Origin: Bisporella sp. PMI_857
Lineage: Eukaryota; Ascomycota; Leotiomycetes; Helotiales; Helotiaceae
Length of the DNA stretch: 64,000 nt
Assembly (NCBI GenBank): GCA_021307315.1
Contig: JAJSPD010000021.1
Location: 186,001-250,000, forward strand
Reading direction: 5' to 3'
In this document: one piece after another, positions 10,187 through 21,986 of the stretch
Layout of the letters: the number at the start of each line of letters is the position of its first letter
How positions within the stretch are numbered: position 1 is the first letter of the stretch
The notes under the pieces: model-generated
What the model was told of the DNA's origin: nothing
Database searches by the model: none
What the model saw: the letters and a program-made list of their open reading frames with translations, nothing else
Made by a program: the position numbers and the translations under genes

Positions 10187-12409
10187 ATATTTTGGACTTG
10201 TTTTTAAATGCAAAATTATCGATTCAGCCGCTGTTCATTCATTCATTCACTATTACACAAGTTGTTGTAATACTATTTTATGGCGGTGGGATTGTGTGTG
10301 CTATTGAACAGTGTTTACGCTAAGTCAATAAGCGAGTAGCTTATAGGGGTAGGAAGCGCAACCCAGTCACCCAGTGTGAGTTTTATCCTCACAATGTAAT
10401 TAAATTTCACATGTCGAAGTAATTCTAGCAAAGCTCTGGTGAATTGCTGAAATCTTTTGGCACTTTGCTAATCCTCACAACTCCTCTGAGATATTTTGAA
10501 AGTGGGCCATGGAACACTAATACATTTCAGTTTACGTGATCATTGATATCTCTCACTTCTAACATGATTGCCTTGTTTCTCAACTTACCTCACCCGCATA
10601 TTATTCTCACTGCGGCGGCCTGGTCGGAGCCATTTAGGGTCTTCATTGACCTTTGTGGAAGGCATGGGCAGCTCGTGAAAGCGAGACATTGGTCTGAAGT
10701 TACTAGCCAATGAGCAAGCGGCAGAATCACGATTCAGTAAGCCTGTGCATGAGAGGGTAGATAGGTCCATGCGTTGAACATTTTTCATTACCTACGTATG
10801 GCATCATTGCAAAATTTAAGGCAATGCCACACATGAGAAGGAATATTTGAAGCTTTCTTGTTGCTCACGGTTAGTTAACGCCAAGACTTCTCAGGATAAG
10901 TTGGTTGTAGAATTGACCTGAATGCACTTGTATCTGATGAGATTACTGTATGAAAACATCATCTGCTTTTAAGATATCCTTAATATATATATCGTACATT
11001 AGCCATATTTCGTACCGCCTCTCATCTTCGACTCGTTGTTCTCGTCTCACGACTCGTACTCAATCAAGTGCCAAGCTTCCTCCCACTCCAGAGCAATGGT
11101 TGAGCATTGTTAGCTTCCCGTCGGATGACCAAGTCAGGAACAGCTTCCAGGCCATGTGCGCGTACTTCAGCCTCGAGGAGCGCCATGCTGACGATTGGAT
11201 TCTCGCCTACCACACCCAATACTCTTTCCCTCCCCGCCGCACTTTTTGTTTTTCCATCGGACCGCTTGTGCCACCTCCATACCAACACTGAACACTCCAG
11301 TCAGACAAAGATATATAGTGGTTCTCTCCTAACCTTTTCACCATCGGGGAATGTTATGGCTTAACCGCCCATCCTGATCCTAACACAGATACATATGGTA
11401 TCGATATGCTGCTATGAGAAAGTAATAAGTGTCTGCAGAGGCAGGTAAGGGATGAATGGTGAAAGGCTTGGCTTCGGCTGGTCCGTCTCGGTCCACCTTT
11501 TTTTGTTTGCAGGCTGCAGAAAATAAGGGCCGTTTCTGGTTGCATGCTCAGCATCTTTACCTTTCCCCCCCAGGCCGCCTTGCATCTCCTTGCATCAATT
11601 CTTCCCGGATAAAGAAGTTGAATGACAAGAGAGAGTGAGCTATAGGTTGTCTTTTGGGTCGGCCTCATCCTAGCACAAGAGTGGCTGCATCAAGGGTTCA
11701 CTGTCGGACTCACTAAAAAAATACCCCAGGGGGAATTCCTCCTGCTTCTTTCTTTCACATCGATATCTCATCATCATCATCATCGTCCTCCTTTGCCCTT
11801 CATCTCCTTCCTCTCGATCCCCATTCACTTTCGGGATACTGTCGCGTGCCTGTTGACAGGTGATGCTGAAGTGAGACCTTTCTTCGACCCCTCCAAAGCC
11901 ACGATAAGGACCCCTACAATCGATAACAACCCCCTGTATCCCACTCTGAATCACGCCAAATGTCTGGCATATGACCTTTCTATGTGCGATACTCCATTGA
12001 AATCTAAGATATCTCGAATTTCTTTATCGATGTTCGCAAATATTCGCAAAACATAGATGTATGTGGTGTCCCAACGTTGGGGACTGTCAGAGTTAGGGCA
12101 TTCTTACAGCGCAACCATCCGCATATCCTACTACCTGCTTATTTGTCTGACTATACGCGCCTCTTAGGCAGTAAACAACAATCCCACGGTGCCCTGGGCA
12201 ATTAAGATCCAGATTCTTTCCTTTGCGGAGTATCTTTATCTAGCTTATTGCTGTTGGGATTCTGGTAGGAACCTTACAGCAACTGCGGAACAGATATTTC
12301 TATGGGGTTTACCCCGCCCTTCGAAGACGCCGAGAAGATCCTCCCATCACCTCATATCAGCGACTTTTGATCGGGCATTGAGTAGCAGAGCTACGTCGAT
12401 TTATTAGTG
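10187..12409. other. Gene-poor stretch and probable long leader of the F-box gene
   Basis: About 2.2 kb without a convincing protein gene. Frames at 10116-10323, 10585-10788, 10950-11291 and 11793-12056 are short and show no domain. A pyrimidine-rich section with a (TCA)n run at about 11765-11785 and several C/T-rich blocks between 11000 and 12000 looks like fungal promoter and 5' leader sequence for the F-box gene that follows. No second RNA gene was recognised. Confidence 0.45.
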
Positions 12410-14557
12410 ATGGCTAGCTCTGTGGCAGAGATCAGTCCTATGGCGGCGGACAGCGAGGACATACCGATCGAGCATTCCGCAGCCATCCCTATCGAGCAGC
12501 CAGCAAAGCTCAAAGGACGAGCGAAGCTCTTACATAACCTCCAACGAATTTCCTCATCTCCATCTCTCGCACAGCTGAGTCGAAAAAGAGCAGTAAGCAA
12601 CCCATACACTGTTGGCAGCACCCGAAGCACATTATCGTGCGTTAGTTTGGCATCTCCAAGCTCTCCTCGAAACTATGACAATTCCTACTCGTCCCAGTGG
12701 TCCAACGGTGGATACTCCACTGCTCCTACTTCTGCACCAGGTACACCTGGACTAGAAAGCCCATTATTCGATGGCTCGAATAATCGAGTTGTGATACGGA
12801 AGGTAGAACATGGAGATTTTTCACAAGGAACATCGGCTTCAACAAGTCCGCTCCCATCCGATATAAAGGTCATGGCACGAGGAGGACAATCTCCCTTCTT
12901 GGCTCATTCAGTCATGCCTGAAATTCAGGAAGATTATTTTTCAATGCCAGTCGCACAAGCAAAGCGAGTAAGACGTCTAAACTTCGATTTCTGGGGGGAG
13001 ATGCCGAATGAAATCAAGTTGGCTATATTCTCTTTCTTGAAACCAAAGGAACTCATCCGAATCTCAATTGTGAGCAAGCACTTTCACAAAGTTTGTTTCG
13101 ATGGTCAACTATGGACGCGCTTTGACGCCTCGAAATTTCATATGGAGATACCGGCTGAATCTCTTGCAAAAATCATTGTCTCAGCTGGACCATTCGTTAA
13201 AGATTTAAATTTGCGAGGATGTGTGCAAGTGGAACACTACAAGCGGGCGGAGATCGTGGTGAAAGCTTGCGAGAATCTTATCATGGCAACACTCGAGGGG
13301 TGTAAAAATTTGCAAAGATCTACACTACATAACCTCCTGAAGTCTAACGGCAGGTTGGCTCATTTGAATCTTACAGGATTGTCAACAGTCACAAATCAGA
13401 CTTGCCGGATCATTGCCAAGTCCTGCCCATCGCTGGAAGTTTTCAATGTCTCGTGGTGTGACCGCATGGATGCTCAGGGCATCAAGTATGTTATTCTCGG
13501 CTGCCCCAGATTGAGAGATGTTCGAGCTGGTGAAGTCAAAGGATTTGGAGACAAGCACCGAGATGTCGCTCAAGCCTTATTCGAGACCAATGGGCTGGAG
13601 AGACTCGAACTTCCAGGCTCCGATATCAGCGATCACAGTCTGCAGACCCTAATATCTGGAATGGATCCCGAAATTGATATTTTGACTGATCTTCCAATGG
13701 TACCCGCCCGGAAATTACGATTCCTCAATCTTAGTCGCTGCAGTCGCCTCACGACCGTAGGTGTAAAAAGCATAGCACATAATGTTCCAGACCTCGAAGC
13801 TCTACAACTCAGCGGCTGCACTTCCCTTACAGACGCCGCTATCTCTGGCATCCTAGCCACAGCTCCTCGTCTCACCCATCTGGATATCGAAGACCTGGCT
13901 GAGCTAACCAACGCATTGTTCATTGAGCACCTCGCTAAAGCCCCGTGCGCACCAACTCTCGAGCACTTCTCGATCAGCTACTGCGAGAATGTCGGCGATA
14001 CGGGCATCCTCCCTGCAATCCACGCCTGCAGCTCCCTCCGCAGCGTCAAGCTAGACAACACCCGAATCGGTGACCTCGTCCTCGCAGAAGCTGCATCAAT
14101 GGTCCGTTCCCGCTCCTCGCGCACCTCCTCGCCACATACCCGTCCTCTTGTCGGACTGCGCATGGAGGTGTACGACTGCCAAAATGTGACCTGGACCGGT
14201 ATTCGCGAGGTCCTTTCCAGAAATGCAGAGGTGAGGAAGCCATCTGGTGGAGAAGCTACGTATCCGACTGAGATCATCGAATTGAAGTGTTTCTATGGCT
14301 GGCAAGACACCGTACGCGAGCACCAAAAGCGTGTATTGAGGGGCGATCTCCCAGCCGCAGGCAGACTGGAGAGGAAGTGGGCAGAATATATGATGGCGAA
14401 TGAAGAAGCTGGTGCTGGCGGTGCGGGTGTGAGGCGGAGGAGGAGGCGCGCCAGGGAGGCGCAGATGTTGCATGCCGACGAGGAAGAGGGAGGGATGGGG
14501 ATGGGCGGTGTCGGAAGACGAAGGAGGGCACGAAGTAGTGGATGTGCAATCATGTGA
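12410..14557 (+). CDS. F-box/leucine-rich-repeat protein with C-terminal CaaX box
   Basis: Predicted substrate receptor of an SCF ubiquitin ligase. The 715-aa protein is encoded by one uninterrupted frame; the ATG at 12410 is used because the frame's extra upstream codon is only GTG. The first 180 residues are Ser/Pro-rich and disordered-looking. The F-box is at about residues 190-245 (WGEMPNEIKLAIFSFLKPKEL ... VSKHFHKVC). About ten cysteine-containing LRRs follow to about residue 600 (repeats such as LRFLNLSRCSRLTTVGVKSIA and LEALQLSGCTSLTDAAISGIL). The tail is Gly/Arg-rich and ends CAIM, a prenylation CaaX box, suggesting membrane tethering as for mammalian FBXL2 and FBXL20. It resembles the GRR1/Pof2 group, but the ortholog is not certain. 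Confidence 0.9.
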   Translation: MASSVAEISPMAADSEDIPIEHSAAIPIEQPAKLKGRAKLLHNLQRISSSPSLAQLSRKRAVSNPYTVGSTRSTLSCVSLASPSSPRNYDNSYSSQWSNGGYSTAPTSAPGTPGLESPLFDGSNNRVVIRKVEHGDFSQGTSASTSPLPSDIKVMARGGQSPFLAHSVMPEIQEDYFSMPVAQAKRVRRLNFDFWGEMPNEIKLAIFSFLKPKELIRISIVSKHFHKVCFDGQLWTRFDASKFHMEIPAESLAKIIVSAGPFVKDLNLRGCVQVEHYKRAEIVVKACENLIMATLEGCKNLQRSTLHNLLKSNGRLAHLNLTGLSTVTNQTCRIIAKSCPSLEVFNVSWCDRMDAQGIKYVILGCPRLRDVRAGEVKGFGDKHRDVAQALFETNGLERLELPGSDISDHSLQTLISGMDPEIDILTDLPMVPARKLRFLNLSRCSRLTTVGVKSIAHNVPDLEALQLSGCTSLTDAAISGILATAPRLTHLDIEDLAELTNALFIEHLAKAPCAPTLEHFSISYCENVGDTGILPAIHACSSLRSVKLDNTRIGDLVLAEAASMVRSRSSRTSSPHTRPLVGLRMEVYDCQNVTWTGIREVLSRNAEVRKPSGGEATYPTEIIELKCFYGWQDTVREHQKRVLRGDLPAAGRLERKWAEYMMANEEAGAGGAGVRRRRRRAREAQMLHADEEEGGMGMGGVGRRRRARSSGCAIM

Positions 14558-17238
14558 ACATTTGTTAAGGTGGTATGGTATGATATGAATTTTACGAGCG
14601 ATAGGCATTACGGACATATGGGATGGCGCTCGGTTTGAGGGTTTTGGGCACCAGGTAGAGGGTTGAGTGTTTTGGGTTGGGATGCACTTGGTTGAGAATG
14701 AAACATGGACAACAGAGTCCTTTTATTTTGTGATTTATTCATATGTCTATACATACAATCACAAACTACTCCATCACATAAATTGTGCTTGAGCGACTGT
14801 AATCTTGTGTCATTCAAGAAATTTCCTAGATTCAGAGTGCTTAAAATCCACATCAAAGAAGAAGCGCATGATTTAACTGCTTTATTTCTGTAATTAGAGT
14901 TGGGTGCTGCGGCAAATGGCTGATGAGAAGTTTTGCTAGTGAAAAATATAGTGATAACGACGACGAAGAGGTGAGCAGACACGCGCTTCCAGGGCGTGTC
15001 ATTAAGATGACTACGCTGATCGCCTTTTGCCCAAAGTGGAATGTCCATGAATGTAAGGCCATAAAACCCCAAAACTGAGATTGTTCCCGTTCTATTATTA
15101 GCTGTGGCTTTTGAAACGCTTCCGGAGCTATTTGGCACAAATATGGCAGATAGTTTTGTGAGAAATTCAATAGAGAATCCAAAGCCCAGCATTGCATGCA
15201 GCATGTGCTAGCGCTTCGTTTCTCCGCATTATTGCTTTCCGAAGTTGAATGTCTGAAAACCACTCCACGCACTTAATTTCTATCTCTGGAGTTGTAAAAG
15301 TTTTGCCTCTCTGCCGAAAGCAACCCAACTGAAAGAGCACACTGTCTTTGATTACGCTGCCCGGATTATCAGAGTAAGCCAATGTCGGACGCTATTTGAA
15401 TTTTTGGCCAATATTCGAACATTCTCGACATTCGCAAGGTTGGAGATGATCCTGGCGATATTCTCTATTTGAAACAAGTCGAGCTTGGTGATGCTGAAAT
15501 AGAGCCGGCGAACCGTTGCATTATGCACTGTTCTTGGAAAGGATCATTGAAAGACGATGCTCAACCAGTCCCAGCGACAGTTCACTTGGGCTTAAGTATA
15601 GCGTATCAACACTTGAGTCGAAATAGATGGGGGCACAATTTCTTGGGTTACGAGGTAGGACTTGATACATTTTAAGGCTCTCTTCTCGAGACTCTCTGCA
15701 GGTTCTTAAAATGGCTGGCGTTGGAGTATATGCAACCAGACTCCTGCCGTGTGCTTTCCTCTTTGCACCGACGTTGGCGGAGGCGATGTCAGCGACAAGA
15801 TCAGCCTCAGCGATCTGTGGTCCAGGGTGTGCTGCAGCTCAGGTCTCGAGACGGAGCTTTGGGGGCCGAGAGAAGAGCAGGAAGGTCCCGAGGATACCAT
15901 TCTTAGTAGAGGCTATGGCAATTTCGTTGATTCCAGCAGTGCTTGCAGTAGGCTTCAATACATTCACGTTCATTGTGACGTCCTTGACAGAGGTAGCTGA
16001 GGTACTGTAACGTTGTGAGTGGTTCCATATATACCTACAGTACTTTCAGAGTCATGATTTATTGCCAGCAGGAACCGCTTAGATTGAGGTGCCATTGTGG
16101 GTGACGATGAGCTCGAAGTGATTAGTAGTTGTGCTAATACGTTGACGGGGAACGAAATATATAGTGTTTGTGGCAGACAGGAAGATATGGATGTGGAGGC
16201 TGGTTAGAAGCTAGTAATGACTTTTTGAATTCAGCGCAATAGTAGGCAGATTCTGTGCTATTGCTTTAGCTTTGAGATGAAGCAAAATGTTGTTAGTATA
16301 TCTCGAGCTGGTAGTTCGGTTTAGACTGATATTCAAGTCAAAGAAGTCAAGTACGATTTATAGACAAGATTCTTTCTCCCTTATAGGCTCCAGTGTGACA
16401 GACTCTAAAACTGATAGGCAAGCAAAAAAGGAGAAGAAGATTCTAGTGATTTTGTTTTGCTTGAAATTCATATATTAGAAACTCTGCGTGATGTAGCTAA
16501 TTACCAGAGGCTAAGAGTCATGACAAAGTATTGATAGTTGCTTAAGCGCCACTACACATGCTAGCGCTATCGGTATTCTGTTGTTATTCTTCTAACATAT
16601 TCAATGTTGTTACTTCTTACTTCATCCTCATGAGCCCCCTCTAGGGCTATGAACATTTCAGTCCTGCTCTAGGACAGCTCTTAAAAGCCCTGAAGCTATA
16701 AGCGTAGCGAGTTTAAACAAGCTTTTGATTTTTCGACTAGGCGTAGAAACACTAACACGTGTATTGTTTTACACAAGGCATTCTGGGGAGCTTTGACAAA
16801 AAAGGCAGAGCGCATTAATCACTAACTCCCTTTCCATGAAGAACTACTCAGCTTCTTTCACTGTTTGATCACACACATTCTAGGTTTGTTTGAGTATGGA
16901 TTCTGAGACTTTCTACAAATCATATGAAAAGCTGAGCTGTAGAGGGTTGTATTTGGGCATGAGAATTTACCTATCGAGAGTTTTCGAATCAGGTGGTGAC
17001 TAAAGCTCCCAAGCGTGAATCCAACAAAGAGAATAACATTTGACTATCACGTTTGTCACACTAGCAGATGATTAACAGATTGAAGCGTTTACGAATTCTT
17101 ATAAGCGTACGTTTTTCTCAGACGTTTATCTCCTAACAAATTCTAAGTCAAGACATCTTTTCACGTAGGACAATTCCAAGATAAAAGCGATATCAAGCTC
17201 GCTATTTATTATATATGTTAAGACTCGCAAACGCAATC
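14558..17238. other. Gene-poor stretch
   Basis: About 2.7 kb between the F-box gene and the secreted-protein gene. The largest open frames, 14608-15204 (minus, 198 aa) and 15711-16010 (plus, 99 aa), have no recognisable domain, and the second overlaps competing frames, so I do not call them genes. The region 16000-17200 is AT-rich with stops in all frames. A decayed gene between about 15400 and 16000 is possible but not demonstrable by eye. Confidence 0.45.
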
Positions 17239-17863
17239 ATGCATTTCACAAAGATCTGCCTTTCCATCCTCACTCTCACATCGACTATGATCAGCTCCAT
17301 CAGCGCAAGTCCTATCACTGTCAATAGCAATATTGGGGCAGGTAATGAGCCTGTAGCTGCAACCTTAAGTGAATATCTTGACTCGTCCAACTTCACTCAT
17401 GGCCTGATCCATTCTCGACTTCCTGTAATTTGCTCATTTTCCACTTTGAATCAGAATTATACTAAAATACCTTTTGTAGGCCCCTCCTGCGATCTGTGAC
17501 CAAGTTGAGGGAGAATATTGCGAGGCAGATGATGTCACCAAAGGTATAAAATTTCTTCTGGAAAAAGGAGTAGACCGCAAGGACTGTGACTGTGGTCCCA
17601 AATTTTGTCGTCGTCTTACTTGCAATGACGGCGCTTCAATTTTTGTTTGCAATAATGTAGGTGCCCCATGTTCGCTTCGAGGCATGTATTAACCAGTCTC
17701 TTAGAATGACTATGGTATTGGAGTCAGCTGTCGCACTGCTTCAGACTATGCACAGGATATCAATGACAGGTGCAGGCGTCGCATGAACGGCAAAGATTGG
17801 GTCAAAGGCCAATATTTTGACACAGCTGGTTGGAACGTCGTTGTCCGAGACGACAAGTGCTAA
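17239..17863 (+). CDS. Small secreted cysteine-rich protein (effector-like)
   Basis: Three exons (17239-17424, 17480-17656, 17705-17863) give 173 aa. A signal peptide is clear: MHFTKICLSILTLTSTMIS with an Ala/Ser-rich cleavage area near residue 24. The mature part has ten cysteines, an even number suited to five disulfides, and a C-terminal section ending in a Trp-Asn-Val-Val-Val run and a final Cys. One N-glycosylation sequon (NFT) is present. The start was chosen at the second ATG because it places the hydrophobic signal segment at the N-terminus. Introns are 55 and 48 nt with GT-AG ends. The C-terminal pattern is vaguely like small secreted fungal proteins of the KP4-like type, but I do not claim that. 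It sits in an AT-rich, gene-poor setting, common for effector candidates. Function unknown. Confidence 0.8.
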
Positions 17864-18585
17864 AAAAATCAAATCAAATTTGGTAGATTGGTTGGAAGAG
17901 ACTCTATTTTGCATGGCTTTTAACATTATTGGGTGGCAGAACGTCGAGAAAAGGAATTTTAAATGGTATTCTTGTTTGAAATAAATTGGTAGGAGGGAGT
18001 TGATACATGATAATTCAAACACATAGATCCATCATTCGAACAGTTTCGAGTCCCATAATACGTTATGCTTTCTTGACCTGTGACAGCAAAATTGAATAGT
18101 CTATACAAGCGTTAAACACTTGACACGAAACCATTTCGTTACGTTCCAGTACAAAATATGCAATAAAGATGGAGCATTTATATTTGATTAATATGATTAT
18201 CAAGTCCAGAAGTTCTTGAGTACGACTGAGAAATAGAAGGCTGATATGTGACACAGTTATTGCTTTCACTTTATTATTCTATAGACTTTTAACAATGTAA
18301 ATTAATTGCTCGTATTATTTAAAAGAAATCTAACATCCAAACATTGATTGCAATAAAAAGATTAAGTATTGGCAGATAGTTATAAGATCGGCTGCCTATC
18401 TCTCAACCAGAGAGGTCTCCACAAAGAAAACCCCTGGATTAAGCGAACAACGATTGCCAAGCCTCAGTGGCTAAGCTTTTTGACCGCCCTACAATTCTGC
18501 CTCTTCGGCCAGAAAAAAAAGTTCCTGTGCGGGCCCCTCTTATCACTATCTGACACCAGAACAAAGAGATTGAAAGCAAGTAACA
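17864..18585. other. Intergenic region upstream of DRS1
   Basis: About 720 bp of AT-rich sequence holding the 3' end of the secreted-protein gene and the DRS1 promoter and leader. Frames at 17741-18022 and 18063-18269 (minus) are small with no recognisable content. Confidence 0.5.
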
Positions 18586-21064
18586 ATGGCGGCTTCTACG
18601 AAGAGGAGAATCAATGATGATTTCATTCTCACAATCTCCGATAACGAAGAAGACCTCGAAAATGTCGAGGAAGAGGTCGCATCTCTACCTCACTCTAGCA
18701 AGAAACGCAAGCGCGAAGAAACCTCGAATGGAACCTCAAAGAAGAGCAAGAAGTCGAAAAAGAACAAACACCAGGTAGAAGAGGAGACAGAAAATGGGGA
18801 GAATGAAGGCATATGGGGCGCGAAGGAGGAAGACGATGGAGCTATGGACTCTGATTTTGAGTTTGCTCTCGAGGCGGATGGAGATAATAATGGTTTGGAA
18901 GAATTCGAAGGCTGGGGATTTGAGAGTGCTAAAAAGAGTCTCAATGGCAGCAAAGGCGACAAGAAAGCTGTCGACATTGACGAAATTATCGCGCGCCGAA
19001 GGGAGAAAAAGAATGGTAGAAAACCTGTGGATGCAGACGCAGAAGGAGCTAAAGTAGAGGAGGAGAAGGAAGCAGACAGTGACTCAGACAGGGGATCAGA
19101 AGTTCAAGATGAGGATTTGGAAGAAATAGACCTCGAAAATGCTGAGGACGAATTCTTAGCTGAAGATGGTTTCGGAATGGGTGTGGGCTCAGATGAGGAA
19201 GAATCTGGGAAAGAAGATATCATCGAAGAATCGGATAACGAAGAGAATGAAGCGGAAGAGGGAGAGTCAGACGAAGATTCTGTTGCTTCAGCTGTTCCAC
19301 ATCCGGATGATCTGGACTCAGACGCATCCTCAGACGAAGGAGAGAAGGATGATCCAGAGGAAGCTGCTCGTAGAGAAGCATTCTTTGCTCCAGAAGAGAA
19401 GCCCGCAAAAGGATCAAAGCCATCAATTTCGTCGACATTTCAGACCATGTCATTGTCACGACCTATTCTACGAGGCCTTTCGGCTGTCGGTTTCACTCAA
19501 CCTACACCAATTCAGGCAAAGACAATCCCTGTTGCTTTGCTTGGTAAGGATGTGGTTGGAGGAGCAGTCACTGGTTCAGGTAAAACCGCCGCGTTTATTG
19601 TTCCAGTTCTGGAACGTCTGCTTTATCGCCCAAAGAAGGTACCTACCAGTAGAGTTGTTATCCTTATGCCCACTCGTGAATTGGCTATCCAATGTCATGC
19701 GGTAGCTACAAAGCTGGCAAGCCATACAGATATCAAATTTTGTTTAGCAGTCGGAGGTCTCAGTCTCAAGGTGCAAGAAGCAGAGTTGAGACTTCGCCCA
19801 GATGTGATTATCGCTACTCCTGGACGTTTCATCGATCATATGCGCAATTCTCCAAGCTTTACAGTGGATACGCTTGAAATTCTTGTGCTAGATGAGGCTG
19901 ATAGGATGCTTGAAGCTGGTTTTGCTGACGAATTGAATGAGATTCTCACCACTATTCCGAAGTCGAGACAAACTATGTTGTTCTCTGCGACCATGACTTC
20001 ATCTGTAGATACCCTAATTCGAGTTGGTCTCAATAGGCCAGTCCGACTAATGGTTGATTCTCAGAAGCAGACCGTAGGAACATTAGTGCAAGAGTTCATC
20101 CGCCTACGGCCCGGAAGAGAGAAGAAGCGAATGGGATATCTTTTGAATTTATGTTCCAATGTCTACACTGATCGAGTAATTGTCTTCTTCCGACAAAAGA
20201 AGGAGGCACATAGAGCGCGAATCATCTTTGGTCTCTCTGGTCTCAAAGCTACCGAGTTACACGGTAGCATGAGCCAAGAACAGGTAAGACAGCTTCCTGT
20301 ACTGAATCGCAGCACTAACATACCTATAGCGTATTGCAAGCATGGAAGCATTCCGCGATGGGAAAGCTTCCTTTCTCCTTGCCACGGATCTGGCATCCCG
20401 TGGTCTTGATATAAAAGGCGTTGACACAGTAATAAACTACGAAGCCCCGCAATCTCACGAGATCTACCTCCACAGAGTCGGTCGTACCGCAAGAGCAGGG
20501 CGTAACGGACGAGCCTGCACCCTAGCCGCGGAACCTGACCGCAAGATTGTAAAGGCAGCCGTAAAGAGCGGACGCGCACAGGGGGCAAAAATAGTGTCTC
20601 GTGTCGTGGAAGCTGCGGAGGCGGATGTGTGGGCTGAAAAAGTAGATGAGATGGAAGAGGAGATTGAGGAAATTCTCAAGGATGAAAAGGAAGAGAAGGT
20701 ATTGCAGCAGGCGGAGATGGAACTCAGGAAGGGGGAGAATTTCGTCAATCACGAGGATGAGATAAAGGGTAGACCTAAAAGGACGTGGTTCGAGAGCGAG
20801 GCTGAGAAGAGGGCTGCGAAGAAGACTGGGAGGGCGGAGTTGAATGGTGTGGAGAGTATACTGAAAAAGAAGCCTGGGAAATTGAGTAACAAGGATAAAA
20901 AGAAACTTAATGATAGAGACCTGAGGAGTGATGGAAAGGTGTGGAAGAAGGGACGCGCGGAGAGGGATGGTAAAGGTGCGCTAGAGAAGGGAAAGAAGAA
21001 GGTCAAGGGAGGTAAACCTGCAAAGACTGGTGCGAGGCCAAGCAAGTTTGGGAAGAAAAGATAG
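18586..21064 (+). CDS. drs1: DRS1-type DEAD-box RNA helicase (60S ribosome assembly)
   Basis: ATP-dependent RNA helicase of the Drs1/DDX27 group, acting in nucleolar 27S pre-rRNA processing and 60S assembly (family knowledge). Two exons (18586-20283 and 20330-21064; 46-nt intron) give 810 aa. An acidic N-terminus of about 280 residues precedes the helicase core: Q motif GFTQPTPIQ (about 300), Walker A TGSGKT (about 329), PTRELA, TPGR, DEAD in VLDEADRML (about 435), SAT (about 466), then across the splice [11 protein letters not shown] and [14 protein letters not shown] (about 613). The C-terminus is Lys-rich with a coiled-coil-like Glu/Lys stretch typical of Drs1. Reading through the intron would truncate the helicase at 607 aa without motif VI, so the splice is required. 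Confidence 0.95.
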
Positions 21065-21986
21065 CTGTCTAATTTAATGGCTGGAGTACCGGTAAAACGG
21101 TAATTTTTTCGTCAAAGGCATCTTATTAGCTTCAGTGTCTAGTGTGAAGTTTATACCGGACGAGTGGATCTTGATGTGAGCATTTAGCGTGACACTAGAA
21201 ATGTTAAAAACATGCAGAAAGACATCAGAGGAAGTCAGAGCCGTTACTCGAACCTCAATATGGTGCAGCAAGATCGATCTAGGCTGCTCCAGTACTTGAA
21301 GAATTTATTATCCTCTGCATTTCTACATCGGTTATCCGGATAATGTCGCATCTAAATTTCTCTTGTGTTATTCATGATGGACGGAGATAGTCCTTTAGTA
21401 TATGGAGACTTTCTTATCCTCAAGGGGAGAAGGTCTTAGGTAGCATTTGTGATTTGAACTCCACACTTTACATTCAACAAATCAGCACAGACATATTCAC
21501 TACAATGCTATAATGCTATGGTATCACTAAAGGAGAAGATATGGGGATCACTTGAGAGGATTTTCATTTATTCTGTCTGCAAAACCTAGCTACGATTCTG
21601 GTTCAAGTCACACTCTGCAGCATTGCGCAGATGATGCTGTAGGATGTAATATGTAAGAGCCTGTGCTCTCGAAATATGCGCAGGTCCGAACAAAACCATG
21701 CTTCAAAGATACTGCAATGAATGGAAGGTAGCTCTTGGCAATAGCAATTTCCTTTTCCAGTGCGGATTCTGTGGCATGATAAAAATAAACGCAATTTGAA
21801 AGAAAAGAAAATGTGATTTAAGAAAGATCCCTGGCATTGGTTTTGAAGGTAATACTACAGAAATCTGGTCAGTCAAAATAACGCACAGCTTGAAATACGG
21901 ACAATGTTTGACTTACCTCATGACGTTGCTACAATTGTGTCAACTTATCAAATATGGATATCTGACTATGGTGTCCATCTCTGTGC
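21065..21986. other. Intergenic region between convergent genes
   Basis: About 920 bp between the stops of DRS1 (plus) and the PAM2-repeat/GNAT-like gene (minus). It contains only short frames and AT-rich sequence. Nothing recognised. Confidence 0.5.

Noticed and set aside
14608..15382. Overlapping minus-strand frames up to 198 aa
   Set aside because: No domain, low-complexity-free but unconvincing composition, no plausible splice to a conserved block; probably chance.
15711..16010. Plus-strand 99-aa frame with Ala-rich hydrophobic start
   Set aside because: Two other overlapping frames are nearly as long and none resembles a family; not reported as a gene.
20284..20409. 607-aa end of the DRS1 frame by read-through
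   Set aside because: It reads into a GT-AG intron and loses helicase motifs V-VI, which reappear in frame after splicing.
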